This document shows, piece after piece, positions 35,870 to 45,425 of a DNA stretch of 62,774 nt. The DNA comes from an uncultured Bacteroidales bacterium (GTDB lineage Bacteria > Bacteroidota > Bacteroidia > Bacteroidales > UBA932). Both the position numbers and the translations under genes were made by a program. Below the pieces are notes generated by a model. It was not told the DNA's origin. It searched no databases and worked only from the letters and a program-made list of their open reading frames with translations. The DNA is taken from NCBI GenBank assembly GCA_905235995.1, contig CAJONI010000010.1, positions 1-62,774 of the forward strand, given 5' to 3'. Position 1 is the stretch's first letter, and every line of letters begins with the position of its first letter.

Positions 35870-38550
35870 TATTGTTCATCGTGAATCAGATGGACATCGC
35901 ACTGCGGGAACGGGATGGTGATTCCGGCGTTGTTGAGTGCCTCATAGATCACTTCCTTTGATTTGTCAATATAACCGATCCGTTCGGCTACCAGCACGTA
36001 CTGCTTCACGGCAATGTCCACGGAGCTGTCGCTCATGTCGTTCACGACCACATACACACCGTACTGGGGATCCACGATCTCGCGGCCATACTTGTCCTTG
36101 GTGCGCATTTGCTGCATGGCGTCCACCAGCACCTGGCGCACTTTCTTCACATCGGTCCCATAGGCGACTCCAACGATTATCTTCGTGAACTCATAGGAGT
36201 TGTTGCGCGTGAGGTTGTTGAAGTTCTTGCCGAAGAGAGAGGCATTGAGGAACGACATTTCGGTGCCGTCGAGCGTCTCCACCACCACGCACTGGTAGTT
36301 GATGGCCACCACCTGGCCGCGCACGCCGTCGCATTCGATCCAGTCGCCCACACGCAGGCGGCCTCCCATGAGCTGGATACCGTAGATGAAGTTGTTGAGG
36401 ATATCCTTGAGGGCCAGACCGATACCAGCCGACAGACCACCGGCCACCAGGGTCAGGGAACCTGTCGGTATCCTCCATACCGCTACTACAATCACCACAT
36501 AGGTCATCCATATCAGCACGCTGATTATGCTGTTGCCCAGCGACAGGTTGATCTCGTTGTTCCTGATGGAGCTGCGGTTGTGCTTGCGCATGAAGGCTGC
36601 GTAGCTGACATACTGCCAGAAGGCGTGAACGGCCCGGTTGAAGTACCTCAGGAAGAAGAACAGGCACAGCAGGCCGACGATGCTTCTGCCGGAGATACGG
36701 AGAGTCTCAAACCCGTCCTTGTCGAACAGCTGGACGAAGGGGATATTGAAAAACTTGTCGTAGAGGTCGTCGAAGTCGAAGATGCCCAGGGACATATGGA
36801 CGCAAAGCGGCAGGGAGATTACGAAGAATACAGGAATGGCCACCTGCCGGATGAAATCGTAGAACCAGGTGGCGCCAAAGAGGAGGGACTCCCGGTCTGC
36901 TCCCGACACATACGTGATCCGGTTGCGCATGGCGTCCACCCGCTTGTCAAGCCAACGCTCCTTATATCGTCCCAACAGGTCTGAAATACAGACGATAGTG
37001 AGCAGGACCGCCAGCTGGAAATACCACCAGATCAGGATCAGCAGGGCGATGAAGGTGTATCCCAGGAAGGCAAGGACGAAAGCGACGACGTAGATGATCA
37101 GCGAAGTCCAGCCCAATCCGCTGTCGATAGGCGTGGCCTTTCCGCTTTCCTTGATACAGAAGATCAGCTGGCGCACCACGGCGAAGGCGAGGATGGGCGG
37201 GAAAAGGAAATTCATCAGCCTGTCCGGGACGAAGGTAATGCGGCAGACGATGATGATCAAGCTGATAATGAAGGTGGGGATATAGAGCCTGAGGCTTGGA
37301 CGGATGTTATCCGGGTTCACACGCAGCAGCAGGGAACCGGAAATGACGATGAGCAGCCAGAGGAAGGTATTTATGTGCTGGGCGCCTAAGCGAATGTACT
37401 CGTTGGTATCTCCGGATACGCTGATACCCAACACCAGATAGTAGAGGATGGTGCCAAACAGCACAGAGAACAGCGTCAGGTTGTTTGTGGGCAGGAAGCG
37501 TCTGATCCTGGCATTCCGGCTCAGGAGCCACAGGACAAAGAACGCAAGTACCCAGAAGATGACCAGGGCGATGAGCTGGATTGCGGTCACAAGGACCAGC
37601 ATGGAATTCGCTCCTTTGCTGGACAGCCCGGCAAACAGGTCCGACTCCTGTTCTTCTTCGGACTCTTCGGACTTTTCTGAGTCTTCGGAGTCATCACTGT
37701 TCAACTCGTTATAATCATATTGATTGTTCAGATCGACCTTGACCCTTTCCCAAGCCCCGCGGGGATCTGCCAGGATATCCAGGAAGGAGGTCTGTCCATC
37801 GACGAACACGTATCTCTCAAGTTCCTGATAACGTGATTGCGCATAGTCATAAGATTCCTTCATGCGCCAGTAGGCGGCCTGATAGTGTGTGCTATCCGCA
37901 ATCATGGCGTCGCGGTTCCTGGCATTCTGCTTCAAGAGTTCAGAGGCATACAGAATACATGAATCGCGGTGTACCTCACCTTCCTCATCCAATACGAAAG
38001 GAGATGAAAGCGAGTCCTTTATAGCAATCTTGATGACTTCCTTCTCCAGGGATGAAGCCAGCTCGGAATACTGCTGGTCCAGGGAATCTACGTGATACAG
38101 CAGGCTGTCCGGCAGTATCTCGATCTCGATCTCGGTCATCACGGGAGGAAGACGCCGGAGAGCCTCGATCAGGCGGGCATAGCGGTCGACCTCGATGTTC
38201 AGGTCATTGACAATGCGGTCGTACGGCTTTCTGTCTTTACTGAAATCCCGGTAGGCACCGGATACTTTCTGAAGGGCATAGGCCAGATCGAAAGTCATTC
38301 CAGGCTCCTGGGTGTACAGGAGGAGGGACAGTTCGTTGGTTGCCGTGATCACGTCGACCATCCGCTGATGCTGAAGTTCATATTCCTTATCGAAGATGGC
38401 CTGTTCCTCTGAGCTCTTTTCATAAACCATCTTCAACTCGGAACGAAGATCCCTGAGCACCTCGGTCAAGGGTTGCCCGTTCACGATGCAGAAGACCGGA
38501 ATGGCAAATACGAAGAGCGAGGAGACAATCGTCAGTAATTTCTTTTTCAT
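35869..38550 (-). CDS. Large MscS-type mechanosensitive channel
   Basis: An 893-residue protein with an N-terminal signal sequence, a periplasmic helical/coiled-coil region (about 25-290), an acidic Ser/Glu stretch (SDDSEDSEKSEESEEEQ), about ten membrane helices, and the MscS core. The pore helix is LVAGGLSAGIGLALKDILNNF and the beta domain follows (GDWIECDGVRGQVVAINYQCVVVETLDG). This layout resembles the large MscK/MscM-type channels that relieve osmotic stress. The frame is open 117 bp further upstream, but a perfect -7 box (38584-38591) lies there, so the ATG at 38550 is used. Confidence 0.88.
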   Translation of the reverse strand: MKKKLLTIVSSLFVFAIPVFCIVNGQPLTEVLRDLRSELKMVYEKSSEEQAIFDKEYELQHQRMVDVITATNELSLLLYTQEPGMTFDLAYALQKVSGAYRDFSKDRKPYDRIVNDLNIEVDRYARLIEALRRLPPVMTEIEIEILPDSLLYHVDSLDQQYSELASSLEKEVIKIAIKDSLSSPFVLDEEGEVHRDSCILYASELLKQNARNRDAMIADSTHYQAAYWRMKESYDYAQSRYQELERYVFVDGQTSFLDILADPRGAWERVKVDLNNQYDYNELNSDDSEDSEKSEESEEEQESDLFAGLSSKGANSMLVLVTAIQLIALVIFWVLAFFVLWLLSRNARIRRFLPTNNLTLFSVLFGTILYYLVLGISVSGDTNEYIRLGAQHINTFLWLLIVISGSLLLRVNPDNIRPSLRLYIPTFIISLIIIVCRITFVPDRLMNFLFPPILAFAVVRQLIFCIKESGKATPIDSGLGWTSLIIYVVAFVLAFLGYTFIALLILIWWYFQLAVLLTIVCISDLLGRYKERWLDKRVDAMRNRITYVSGADRESLLFGATWFYDFIRQVAIPVFFVISLPLCVHMSLGIFDFDDLYDKFFNIPFVQLFDKDGFETLRISGRSIVGLLCLFFFLRYFNRAVHAFWQYVSYAAFMRKHNRSSIRNNEINLSLGNSIISVLIWMTYVVIVVAVWRIPTGSLTLVAGGLSAGIGLALKDILNNFIYGIQLMGGRLRVGDWIECDGVRGQVVAINYQCVVVETLDGTEMSFLNASLFGKNFNNLTRNNSYEFTKIIVGVAYGTDVKKVRQVLVDAMQQMRTKDKYGREIVDPQYGVYVVVNDMSDSSVDIAVKQYVLVAERIGYIDKSKEVIYEALNNAGITIPFPQCDVHLIHDEQ

Positions 38551-38583
38551 AGGCTGCTTATCGTCCGTTAAGGGGATATTCAG

Positions 38584-38591
38584 CAAATTTA
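38584..38591 (-). promoter_or_regulatory. -7 box of mscS-type gene promoter (TAAATTTG)
   Basis: A perfect TAnnTTTG on the minus strand, 33 nt upstream of the ATG at 38550. It helps decide that start. Confidence 0.65.
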
Positions 38592-38635
38592 AGAAAAAAC
38601 AGCCGAAAAAAGCCAGATATGTGGATAAAACCTCG

Positions 38636-39793
38636 CTAGAGACTGCGGAGGGCTTCGATGGGATCAAGGGCGGCGGCGCGGCGGGCGGGAAGGAGGCCGG
38701 AGGCGAGGCTGACCAGGGATGCCAGCAGGACTGCCGTGAAGACCCAGGCCCAGGGAGCGGAGAAACTGCCGTCGAGCGAGATGGCTGCCAGATTGCCCAG
38801 AATCAGGCCCAGGGCCACACCGGCGGCACATCCTATCATGCCAGTCAGCAGGGCTTCCGCGAGGAACTGGTGTTCTATGTCGCGGGCCCTGGCACCGAGC
38901 GCCCGACGGACTCCAATCTCGCGGGTCCGCTCCTTCACCGACACCAGCATACTGTTCATCAGGCCCACGGCCGCCCCTAGCAGGGTTATCATGCCTATCG
39001 CAAGGGCGACGAGCGACAGCTTCGAGCGCAGCGACGCCAGACTGGCCTGGGCGCTGTCGGCCTGGACTATCTCGAAATCGGGTTCCGCCCCTGGAGGGAG
39101 ACGGCGTATCGCCGCCATGGCGCGCCCGGCCAAGGCCACCGCTTCGCCCATGCTCCCTGCCGCTACTCTCATTGTAACGGTGCACGAAGGCTCGGTGCCC
39201 GAAAGCGGGCAGAGTATGCTTCCGTCGAGCCCCGTGCCGAAGACGGCGCCCTGCCGGGCGATGGCACCCACTACCCGCAGCCTGCGCCCTGCTACCGTAA
39301 CTTCTCGTCCCACAGGGTCTTCGTCGCCGAACAGGCGACGGCGCACGTTGTCGCCAAGCAGCGCCACAGGGGCGTGCTGCTCTATCTCCAGGGGAGAGAA
39401 ATTGCGCCCGGCGGCAAGCGTCACCGCCTCGCAGGCAAGATGGGACCCGTCGGTCGCAAGGACGCGGACCACCGGGTCGGTGGAGGCGCCGCCGCTTCGG
39501 ACGATGGCGGCCTGGTCGAGGATGGCGCTGACCGATACAGTGGGAGATGCCTGGGCGGCAAAGGCGACGGCCTGGCGGGAATCGACAGGCGGAGCGTCAT
39601 CCTTGGACCGGATGGTCAGCAGACCTGCGCCGAGCTTGTCGAAGCTGCCGGCGACACGGTCGGTAAGTACGTCTACCGCAGTTTCCACACCCACGAGAGA
39701 GGCGACGCCTACAGCGATGATGGCCACCGTGATCCTGACACGGCGGCGGTTGGCAGAAAGGGAATCCCAGGCAAAAAGGAAAGAATCTCTCAT
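38636..39793 (-). CDS. FtsX/MacB-type ABC transporter permease
   Basis: A 385-residue permease with an N-terminal membrane helix (ITVAIIAVGVASLVGV), a MacB-type periplasmic domain (about 45-240) and three C-terminal helices with the FtsX signature (LLGAAVGLMNSMLVSVKERTREIGVRRALGA). It would act with an ATPase subunit to move a substrate across the envelope; no ATPase gene is adjacent. A GTG 3 bp upstream is an alternative start. Confidence 0.88.
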   Translation of the reverse strand: MRDSFLFAWDSLSANRRRVRITVAIIAVGVASLVGVETAVDVLTDRVAGSFDKLGAGLLTIRSKDDAPPVDSRQAVAFAAQASPTVSVSAILDQAAIVRSGGASTDPVVRVLATDGSHLACEAVTLAAGRNFSPLEIEQHAPVALLGDNVRRRLFGDEDPVGREVTVAGRRLRVVGAIARQGAVFGTGLDGSILCPLSGTEPSCTVTMRVAAGSMGEAVALAGRAMAAIRRLPPGAEPDFEIVQADSAQASLASLRSKLSLVALAIGMITLLGAAVGLMNSMLVSVKERTREIGVRRALGARARDIEHQFLAEALLTGMIGCAAGVALGLILGNLAAISLDGSFSAPWAWVFTAVLLASLVSLASGLLPARRAAALDPIEALRSL

Positions 39794-39851
39794 CACAAGT
39801 CCTCCAGAAAATATTTGACTTCCAAAAATAGGAATTTTTCGCGGTTTAAAC

Positions 39852-39859
39852 TAAATTTG
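39852..39859 (+). promoter_or_regulatory. -7 box of rluB promoter (TAAATTTG)
   Basis: A perfect TAnnTTTG; an in-frame ATG follows 9 nt later (39869) and another 36 nt later (39896). It probably drives rluB-era-parC-aroK. Confidence 0.65.
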
Positions 39860-39895
39860 CGCGATAATATGCAATATTCTACACGCAGATTTGTG

Positions 39896-40666
39896 ATGGA
39901 AAAGAAACAGCCGCGAAAGAAGTTCAGGAACACTCCCGATGAAGACGGTTCGGTCCGCCTCAACAAGGTCATAGCAAATTCCGGAATCTGCTCCCGGAGG
40001 GAGGCCGATACTTATATCCAGACCGGCCTGGTGACGGTCAACGGAGTGAGGGTCACGGAGCTGGGCACGAAAGTCGATCCCCTCAAGGATGACATCCGCT
40101 TCAACGGACAGCGCCTCAAGGGCGAGAAGAAAGTCTACATAGTGATGAACAAGCCCAAGGGCTACGTGACCACCCTCTCCGATCCGCACGCCGACCGGAC
40201 GGTGATCGACCTCATTTCCAAGGACATCTGCCCGCAGCGCGTTTTCCCTGTAGGCCGCCTCGACAAGGCCACCACCGGCGTTCTCCTGCTGACCAACGAC
40301 GGAGAGATGACCGAGCGTCTCACCCACCCCTCCCATCAGGTGCGCAAGATCTACCACGCCTGGCTCGACCGCAACCTCGAGAAGCAGGATTTCGACCGCA
40401 TCCTCGCCGGCATCGAGCTAGCCGACGGCCCCATAGCCGCCGACGCCCTCTCCTATGTGGATGACGACAAGAGCCAGATCGGACTCGAGATACATTCCGG
40501 ACGCAACCGCATCGTCCGCCGCATATTCGAGAGCATGGGCTACAAGGTCCGCAAACTCGACCGCGTGTACTTCGCCGGCCTGACGAAGAAGCAGCTGCGC
40601 CGCGGAGCCTGGCGTTTCCTCGAGGAGAAAGAGATCAACCTTTTGAAGATGGGAGCGTTCAAATGA
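39896..40666 (+). CDS. rluB: Pseudouridine synthase of the RsuA/RluB family
   Basis: Modifies 23S rRNA by family. The protein has a basic N terminus, an S4 RNA-binding domain (VRLNKVIANSGICSRREADTYIQTG) and the catalytic domain with Asp in VGRLDKATTGVLLLTNDG and the HSGRNRIVRRIFESMGY block. Two starts are possible: 39869, only 9 nt after the -7 box, and 39896. The second is used because it allows a normal leader. The far longer upstream frame is a shadow of the permease gene. Its stop overlaps the era start. Confidence 0.9.
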   Translation: MEKKQPRKKFRNTPDEDGSVRLNKVIANSGICSRREADTYIQTGLVTVNGVRVTELGTKVDPLKDDIRFNGQRLKGEKKVYIVMNKPKGYVTTLSDPHADRTVIDLISKDICPQRVFPVGRLDKATTGVLLLTNDGEMTERLTHPSHQVRKIYHAWLDRNLEKQDFDRILAGIELADGPIAADALSYVDDDKSQIGLEIHSGRNRIVRRIFESMGYKVRKLDRVYFAGLTKKQLRRGAWRFLEEKEINLLKMGAFK

Positions 40667-41547
40667 TGCATCGCGCCGGATTCGTCAACATAATAGGCAA
40701 CCCAAACGTCGGCAAGTCGACGCTGATGAACGCCCTCGTGGGCGAAAGGCTCTCCATCGTGACGGCCAAGGCCCAGACCACGCGGCACCGCATCATGGGA
40801 ATCGTGAACGGGGACGACTGGCAGATAGTCTTCTCCGACACCCCGGGCATACTCAAGCCCAGCTACGCCCTCCAGAGAAGCATGCTCGACTTCGTCGACA
40901 CCGCTATCGGCGATGCCGACATTATCCTCTACGTCACGGACGTAGTGGAAAAGAAAGACAAGAACGAAGCCTACATCGAGAAGCTGCAGCGCCTCACCTG
41001 CCCGGTCATGGTGGTCGTCAACAAGATCGACCTCAGCGACCAGGCAAGCGTCCTGGCCCTGATCCGGGAGTGGCAGGCCCTCCTTCCGGACGCGGAAATC
41101 TTCCCCGTATCGGCGAAGGAGCGCTTCAACCTGGAAGGCATACTCGATTCCATCGTGGCGAAACTCCCCGTCAGCCCGCCCTGGTTCGACAAGGAGCAGT
41201 TCACCGACAAGAGCATGCGCTTCTTCGCCTCGGAAATCATTCGCGAGAAGATACTTGAGAACTACGACAAGGAGATCCCATACTGCACTGAAGTAGTGAT
41301 CGAACAGTTCAAGGAAGGCGCGGAGCGCTACGATATAAGCGCCGTGATACAGGTGATGCGCGACTCCCAGAAAGGCATCATCATCGGCAAGGGGGGCGCC
41401 TCGCTCAAGAAGGTGGCCACCCAGGCCCGGCTGGAGATGGAGGACTTCTTCCAGAAGAAGGTCTTCCTGCAGGTGTTCGTCAAGGTGGAACCCGGCTGGA
41501 GGGATGACAAGAAAATGCTCAGGAAATACGGTTATATTTTGGATTAA
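40663..41547 (+). CDS. era: GTPase Era
   Basis: Essential 30S-assembly GTPase. The 294-residue protein has G1 GNPNVGKST, G2 region AKAQTTRHR, G3 DTPG, G4 NKID, and a C-terminal KH domain (IIIGKGGASLKKVATQARLEME). It is full length. It overlaps rluB by 4 bp (ATGA) and is 12 bp from parC. Confidence 0.97.
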   Translation: MMHRAGFVNIIGNPNVGKSTLMNALVGERLSIVTAKAQTTRHRIMGIVNGDDWQIVFSDTPGILKPSYALQRSMLDFVDTAIGDADIILYVTDVVEKKDKNEAYIEKLQRLTCPVMVVVNKIDLSDQASVLALIREWQALLPDAEIFPVSAKERFNLEGILDSIVAKLPVSPPWFDKEQFTDKSMRFFASEIIREKILENYDKEIPYCTEVVIEQFKEGAERYDISAVIQVMRDSQKGIIIGKGGASLKKVATQARLEMEDFFQKKVFLQVFVKVEPGWRDDKKMLRKYGYILD

Positions 41548-41559
41548 AGGAGTGGTGTC

Positions 41560-44283
41560 ATGAAAGAAGACGACGAAGATTTCGAAGGACTGGAAGAGTT
41601 GGAAGAAGAAGTTGCTGCCGAGGAGGAGGACCTGGTAGTCGACGAAGACGCTGTCGACCCTGCACAGGGAAAGTTCGACCGCCTGGTGGCTGAGGGCGAG
41701 AACAAGTACAAGCTCTCGGGCATGTACCGTGACTGGTTCCTCGACTATGCCTCATATGTGATCCTCGACCGTGCAGTGCCGCATATCGAAGACGGCCTCA
41801 AGCCAGTGCAGCGCCGTATACTCCACGCCATGCACAAGGTGGAGGACGGGCACTACCACAAGGTGGCCGGAATCGTGGGCGACACCATGAAATACCACCC
41901 CCACGGCGACACCTCCATCAAGGACGCGCTCGTGGGCCTCGGCCAGAAGGAATACATGATCGATACCCAGGGCAACTGGGGCAACATCTTCACGGGCGAC
42001 TCCGCCGCCGCCTCCCGCTACATCGAGGCCCGGCTCAGCAAGTTCGCACTCGAAGTCGCCTTCAACAAGAAGATCACGCAGTGGGTGCCCTCGTACGACG
42101 GCACCAACCAGGAACCCGTGGTCCTGCCCATGAAGTTTCCCCTCCTGCTGGCACAGGGCACCGAAGGCATAGCCGTAGGCCTGGCGGTAAAGATACTTCC
42201 CCACAACTTCAACGAACTGCTCGACGCCAGCGTGGCCGCTCTCCGGGAGAAGGAATTCGAGCTGATGCCCGACTTCCCCACCGGCGGCCTGGTCGACTGC
42301 TCCCGCTACAACAACGGAGTGAGGGGCGGCAAGGTGAAGATCCGCGCCCGCATAGTCAAGACCGACAAGCGTACCCTGACCATCACCGAAATCCCCTACG
42401 GACAGACCACCGAGAGCCTCATCGACTCCATCATCAAGGCCAACGACAAGGGCAAGATCAAGATCAGGAAGGTCGACGACATGTCGAGCAACGGCGTGGA
42501 GATCAACATCACGCTCCAGAACGACGTCTCCCCCGACAAGACCATCGACGCCCTCTACGCATTCACCAACTGCGAGATAGCACTCTCCCCCAACGCTTGC
42601 GTAATCATGGACCGCAAGCCCCATTTCATGGGAGTGGACGAAATCCTTCGCTACAACGCCTTCCACACGCGCGACCTGTTTGAACAGGAGCTGAAGATCC
42701 AGCTCGACGAACTGGAGGGCGACTGGCACTGGTCGAGCCTCGAAAAGATTTTCTTCGAGCAGAAGGTATACCGGGTGCTGGAGAACGACGCGGTGTCGTG
42801 GGAGGAACAACTGCAGGACGTGGAGCGGGAGATGGGCCGCTTCCAGCACCTGCTCCGCCGCCCCATCACCCCGGAAGATATTGTGAAACTGGTCGAGAAG
42901 CCCGTGCGCAAGATCTCCCGCTTCGACATCAAGGCGGCCGAGGAACGCATCCGCGGCATAGAGACCGACATCGAAGAAGTGCGCAACAACCTCGAGCACC
43001 TCACGGAATACACCATACGCTACTTCCAGCAGCTCAAGCGGAAGTACGGCGCCCGATTCCCGCGCAAGACCGAGGTCACCGCCTTCGAAAGCATCCAGGC
43101 CGAAAAGGTGGTGACCCTCAACGCCAAGCTCTACGCCAACAAGGCCGACGGCTTCGTGGGCACCGACCTCAAGAAGATCGACGGCGGCGAATACATCTGC
43201 GAGTGCTCGGACATCGCCGAGATAGTGGTCTTCCTGAAAGACGGCAAGTATCTGGTTACCAAGGTGAAAGACAAGGCCTTCGTCGGGAAGGACATCATCC
43301 ACGCGGCAGTGTTCAACCGAGGCGACGAACGCACCGTGTACAACGTGGTGTACCGCGACGGCAAGCCCGGCGGAGTCTATTACGCCAAGCGCTTCGCCAT
43401 CACCGGCATCACCCGCGACAAGGAGTACGACCTGACGCAGGGCAAGCCAGGGAGCACGGTGCTCTGGTTCACCGCCAACAGCAACGGCGAAGCCGAGGTG
43501 CTGCGCATCCAGTACCGCCCGCGCCCGAAACTGAAGAAGCTGGTGGACGAATACAACTTCGCCGAACTGGCGATCAAGGGCCGCGCGGCCAGGGGCAACG
43601 TTGTGACGAGCAAGAACTCCATCCAGCGTATCACTCTGAAGTCCAAGGGAGTATCCACCCTTTCCGGAAAGAGGATATGGCTCGACGAAGACATCTGGCG
43701 TCTCAACGACGCCGAGCGCGGCCGCTACCTGGGCGAATTCGCGGAAGGCGACCTCATCCTCGTAATATGCAAGGACGGAACCTACTACACCACCGGCTTC
43801 GACCTGAGCACGCACTTCCAGGGCGACATACTGAGCCTTGAGAAGTTCGACCCGGAAAGGACCTACTCCGCTATCTACTACGACGGACAGGCGAAGGCCT
43901 GGTACGTGAAGCGCTTCGGTTTCGAGCCCAACTCCGGAATCGCGGTGAGTTTCATATCGGAGGGCAAGGGATCCAGGCTCGGAGAGTTGAGCGAGGACCG
44001 CTGGCCGCAGATGGAAGTGAGCTTCCAGGGCAAGAATGCGGGGCGCGAGCCCGAGCTCATCGACGTCGAGGAGTTCATCGGCAAGAAGAGCTTCCGCGCC
44101 AAGGGCAAGAAGGTTTCCCCGCTGGATGTCAAGGAGGTACACTTCGTGGAACCGCTCGTCAAGGAGCTCCCGGAACCCGAACCGGAACCGGACGACGAAC
44201 CCGAAACCACAATTGAGCCTGAAGAGCCCGTGCAGCCGCTCGAACCCGACTGGAGCAACCCCGAAGAACCAACTCTGTTTTAA
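41560..44283 (+). CDS. parC: DNA topoisomerase IV subunit A (ParC type)
   Basis: Type II topoisomerase breakage-reunion subunit of 907 residues. After an acidic N-terminal extension (about 35 residues rich in Asp/Glu) come the winged-helix domain with HPHGDTSIKDALV (quinolone-resistance region), the active-site Tyr154 in SRYIEARL, and a C-terminal beta-pinwheel. No GyrA-box (QRRGGKG type) was found in the C-terminal domain, which favours ParC over GyrA. The C terminus is a Pro/Glu-rich tail. parE is not in the window. Confidence 0.88.
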   Translation: MKEDDEDFEGLEELEEEVAAEEEDLVVDEDAVDPAQGKFDRLVAEGENKYKLSGMYRDWFLDYASYVILDRAVPHIEDGLKPVQRRILHAMHKVEDGHYHKVAGIVGDTMKYHPHGDTSIKDALVGLGQKEYMIDTQGNWGNIFTGDSAAASRYIEARLSKFALEVAFNKKITQWVPSYDGTNQEPVVLPMKFPLLLAQGTEGIAVGLAVKILPHNFNELLDASVAALREKEFELMPDFPTGGLVDCSRYNNGVRGGKVKIRARIVKTDKRTLTITEIPYGQTTESLIDSIIKANDKGKIKIRKVDDMSSNGVEINITLQNDVSPDKTIDALYAFTNCEIALSPNACVIMDRKPHFMGVDEILRYNAFHTRDLFEQELKIQLDELEGDWHWSSLEKIFFEQKVYRVLENDAVSWEEQLQDVEREMGRFQHLLRRPITPEDIVKLVEKPVRKISRFDIKAAEERIRGIETDIEEVRNNLEHLTEYTIRYFQQLKRKYGARFPRKTEVTAFESIQAEKVVTLNAKLYANKADGFVGTDLKKIDGGEYICECSDIAEIVVFLKDGKYLVTKVKDKAFVGKDIIHAAVFNRGDERTVYNVVYRDGKPGGVYYAKRFAITGITRDKEYDLTQGKPGSTVLWFTANSNGEAEVLRIQYRPRPKLKKLVDEYNFAELAIKGRAARGNVVTSKNSIQRITLKSKGVSTLSGKRIWLDEDIWRLNDAERGRYLGEFAEGDLILVICKDGTYYTTGFDLSTHFQGDILSLEKFDPERTYSAIYYDGQAKAWYVKRFGFEPNSGIAVSFISEGKGSRLGELSEDRWPQMEVSFQGKNAGREPELIDVEEFIGKKSFRAKGKKVSPLDVKEVHFVEPLVKELPEPEPEPDDEPETTIEPEEPVQPLEPDWSNPEEPTLF

Positions 44284-44288
44284 ACGTC

Positions 44289-44326
44289 ATTCCGGGCCTG
44301 ACCCGGAATCTGCCTGACCCGGAATC
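44289..44326. repeat. GC-rich palindrome, copy 5, with a duplicated right arm (after parC)
   Basis: Perfect arms ATTCCGGG / CCCGGAAT (44289-44309) start 5 nt after the parC stop. The 15-bp segment GCCTGACCCGGAATC at 44296-44310 is repeated at 44312-44326. It sits between parC and aroK in the same direction and has no T-run. Confidence 0.75.
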
Positions 44327-44332
44327 CAAGAT

Positions 44333-44848
44333 ATGATCGTCGCTTTAACAGGCTTCATGGCGAGCGGGAAGACGACCTTCGGCCGGGCTGCGGCGGCCCG
44401 GCTCGGCTGGGATTTCATCGACCTCGATCAGGAGATCGGCAAGACACACGGCTCGCCGGCGGAGCTTTTCGACTCCAGGGGCGAGGCATGCTTCCGCGCG
44501 GTGGAAACGGAAGTCCTTTCCGAAGTCCTCTCATCCGCCCCCGGCGACACGGTGCTGGCTCTCGGCGGCGGAGCGATCCTCCGCGAGGAAAACCTGCAGA
44601 TGTTGCGCGAAGCCGGTGTCCCCATCGTCTGGCTTGACACTGATTTCGACATAATACTCTCGGAACTCGACAATTCCGACCGCCCGACGGTCCGGGGCAA
44701 ATCGGTCGCGGAAGTCAGGGCCATGTACGAAAAGCGGCGCCCGCTCTACGCAGACGCCGCCGATTTCGTTTTTCCTGTCCGGACCACGGATTATGCCCGG
44801 GTCATAGAAGATTTGGCGGGAACGATAAACAGCTTCAAAAAGATTTGA
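44333..44848 (+). CDS. aroK: Shikimate kinase
   Basis: Phosphorylates shikimate in aromatic amino acid synthesis. The 171-residue enzyme has P-loop GFMASGKTT, the DLDQEI metal site, the RGEACFR substrate loop, and LGGGA. aroE, the step before it, is 1.2 kb away on the other strand. It ends 4 bp from the end of the convergent ssb gene, with no terminator visible between them. Confidence 0.95.
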   Translation: MIVALTGFMASGKTTFGRAAAARLGWDFIDLDQEIGKTHGSPAELFDSRGEACFRAVETEVLSEVLSSAPGDTVLALGGGAILREENLQMLREAGVPIVWLDTDFDIILSELDNSDRPTVRGKSVAEVRAMYEKRRPLYADAADFVFPVRTTDYARVIEDLAGTINSFKKI

Positions 44849-44852
44849 AAAC

Positions 44853-45350
44853 TCAGAACGGCAGGTCGTCCGTGCCGTCGTCGTTGAGGTCGTCAGAGCT
44901 GACGATGGGAGTGGTGTGCTGCGGCTGCTGAGGGGCGGCTGCCGGAGCTCCGCCATAGGACGGCTGGCTGTAGCGCGACTGCTGACCCTGGCCCTGACCC
45001 TGCTGGCTTCCGGCGCCTTCGGGACGGCGGCCAAGGAGCTGAATCGTGTCGGCCTGGATCTCAGTGACATAGCGCTTCTGGCCATTCTGGTCGTCCCAGC
45101 TGCGGCTGCGGATGCGACCCTCCACGAATATCTGACTGCCTTTGCGTATGAAGTTTTCCGCCAGGTCGGCCAGCTGACGCCAGGCAATGACGGTGTGCCA
45201 TTCCGTTACTTCGCGGGACTCCCCGTTGCGGTCCTTGAATCTTTCGCTGGTTGCCAGCGTAATGGTGGCGACCGATGCGCCGCCCTGGAGATGCCTTACT
45301 TCAGGATCCTTCCCCACATTTCCGATGAGTAATACTTTGTTAAGTGACAT
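44853..45350 (-). CDS. ssb: Single-stranded DNA-binding protein
   Basis: A 165-residue SSB with the OB fold opening MSLNKVLLIGNVGKDPEVRH, WHTVIAW and QIFVEGRIRSR, a Gln/Gly/Pro-rich linker and the partner-binding tip DDLPF. A near-match -7 element (ACTATTTG, around 45390 on the minus strand) lies upstream. It is convergent with aroK. Confidence 0.96.
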   Translation of the reverse strand: MSLNKVLLIGNVGKDPEVRHLQGGASVATITLATSERFKDRNGESREVTEWHTVIAWRQLADLAENFIRKGSQIFVEGRIRSRSWDDQNGQKRYVTEIQADTIQLLGRRPEGAGSQQGQGQGQQSRYSQPSYGGAPAAAPQQPQHTTPIVSSDDLNDDGTDDLPF

Positions 45351-45417
45351 GATACCTTAAATTTTCGCTAAAGTAGCGTTTATCTTCAAATAGTCCAAAA
45401 TCATTTTGCAAAAATCA

Positions 45418-45425
45418 TACCTTTG
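45418..45425 (+). promoter_or_regulatory. -7 box of a gene-free segment (TACCTTTG)
   Basis: A perfect TAnnTTTG on the plus strand, with no coding region of normal size downstream: the next genes on both sides are on the minus strand. No TTTG at the expected -33 position, so it is a moderate candidate. Confidence 0.45.

Noticed and set aside
41752-44142. 796-codon minus-strand open frame opposite parC
   Set aside because: The translated sequence is Val/Leu/His/Gly-rich with no motif, as expected for the antisense of a GC-rich gene; parC is certain.
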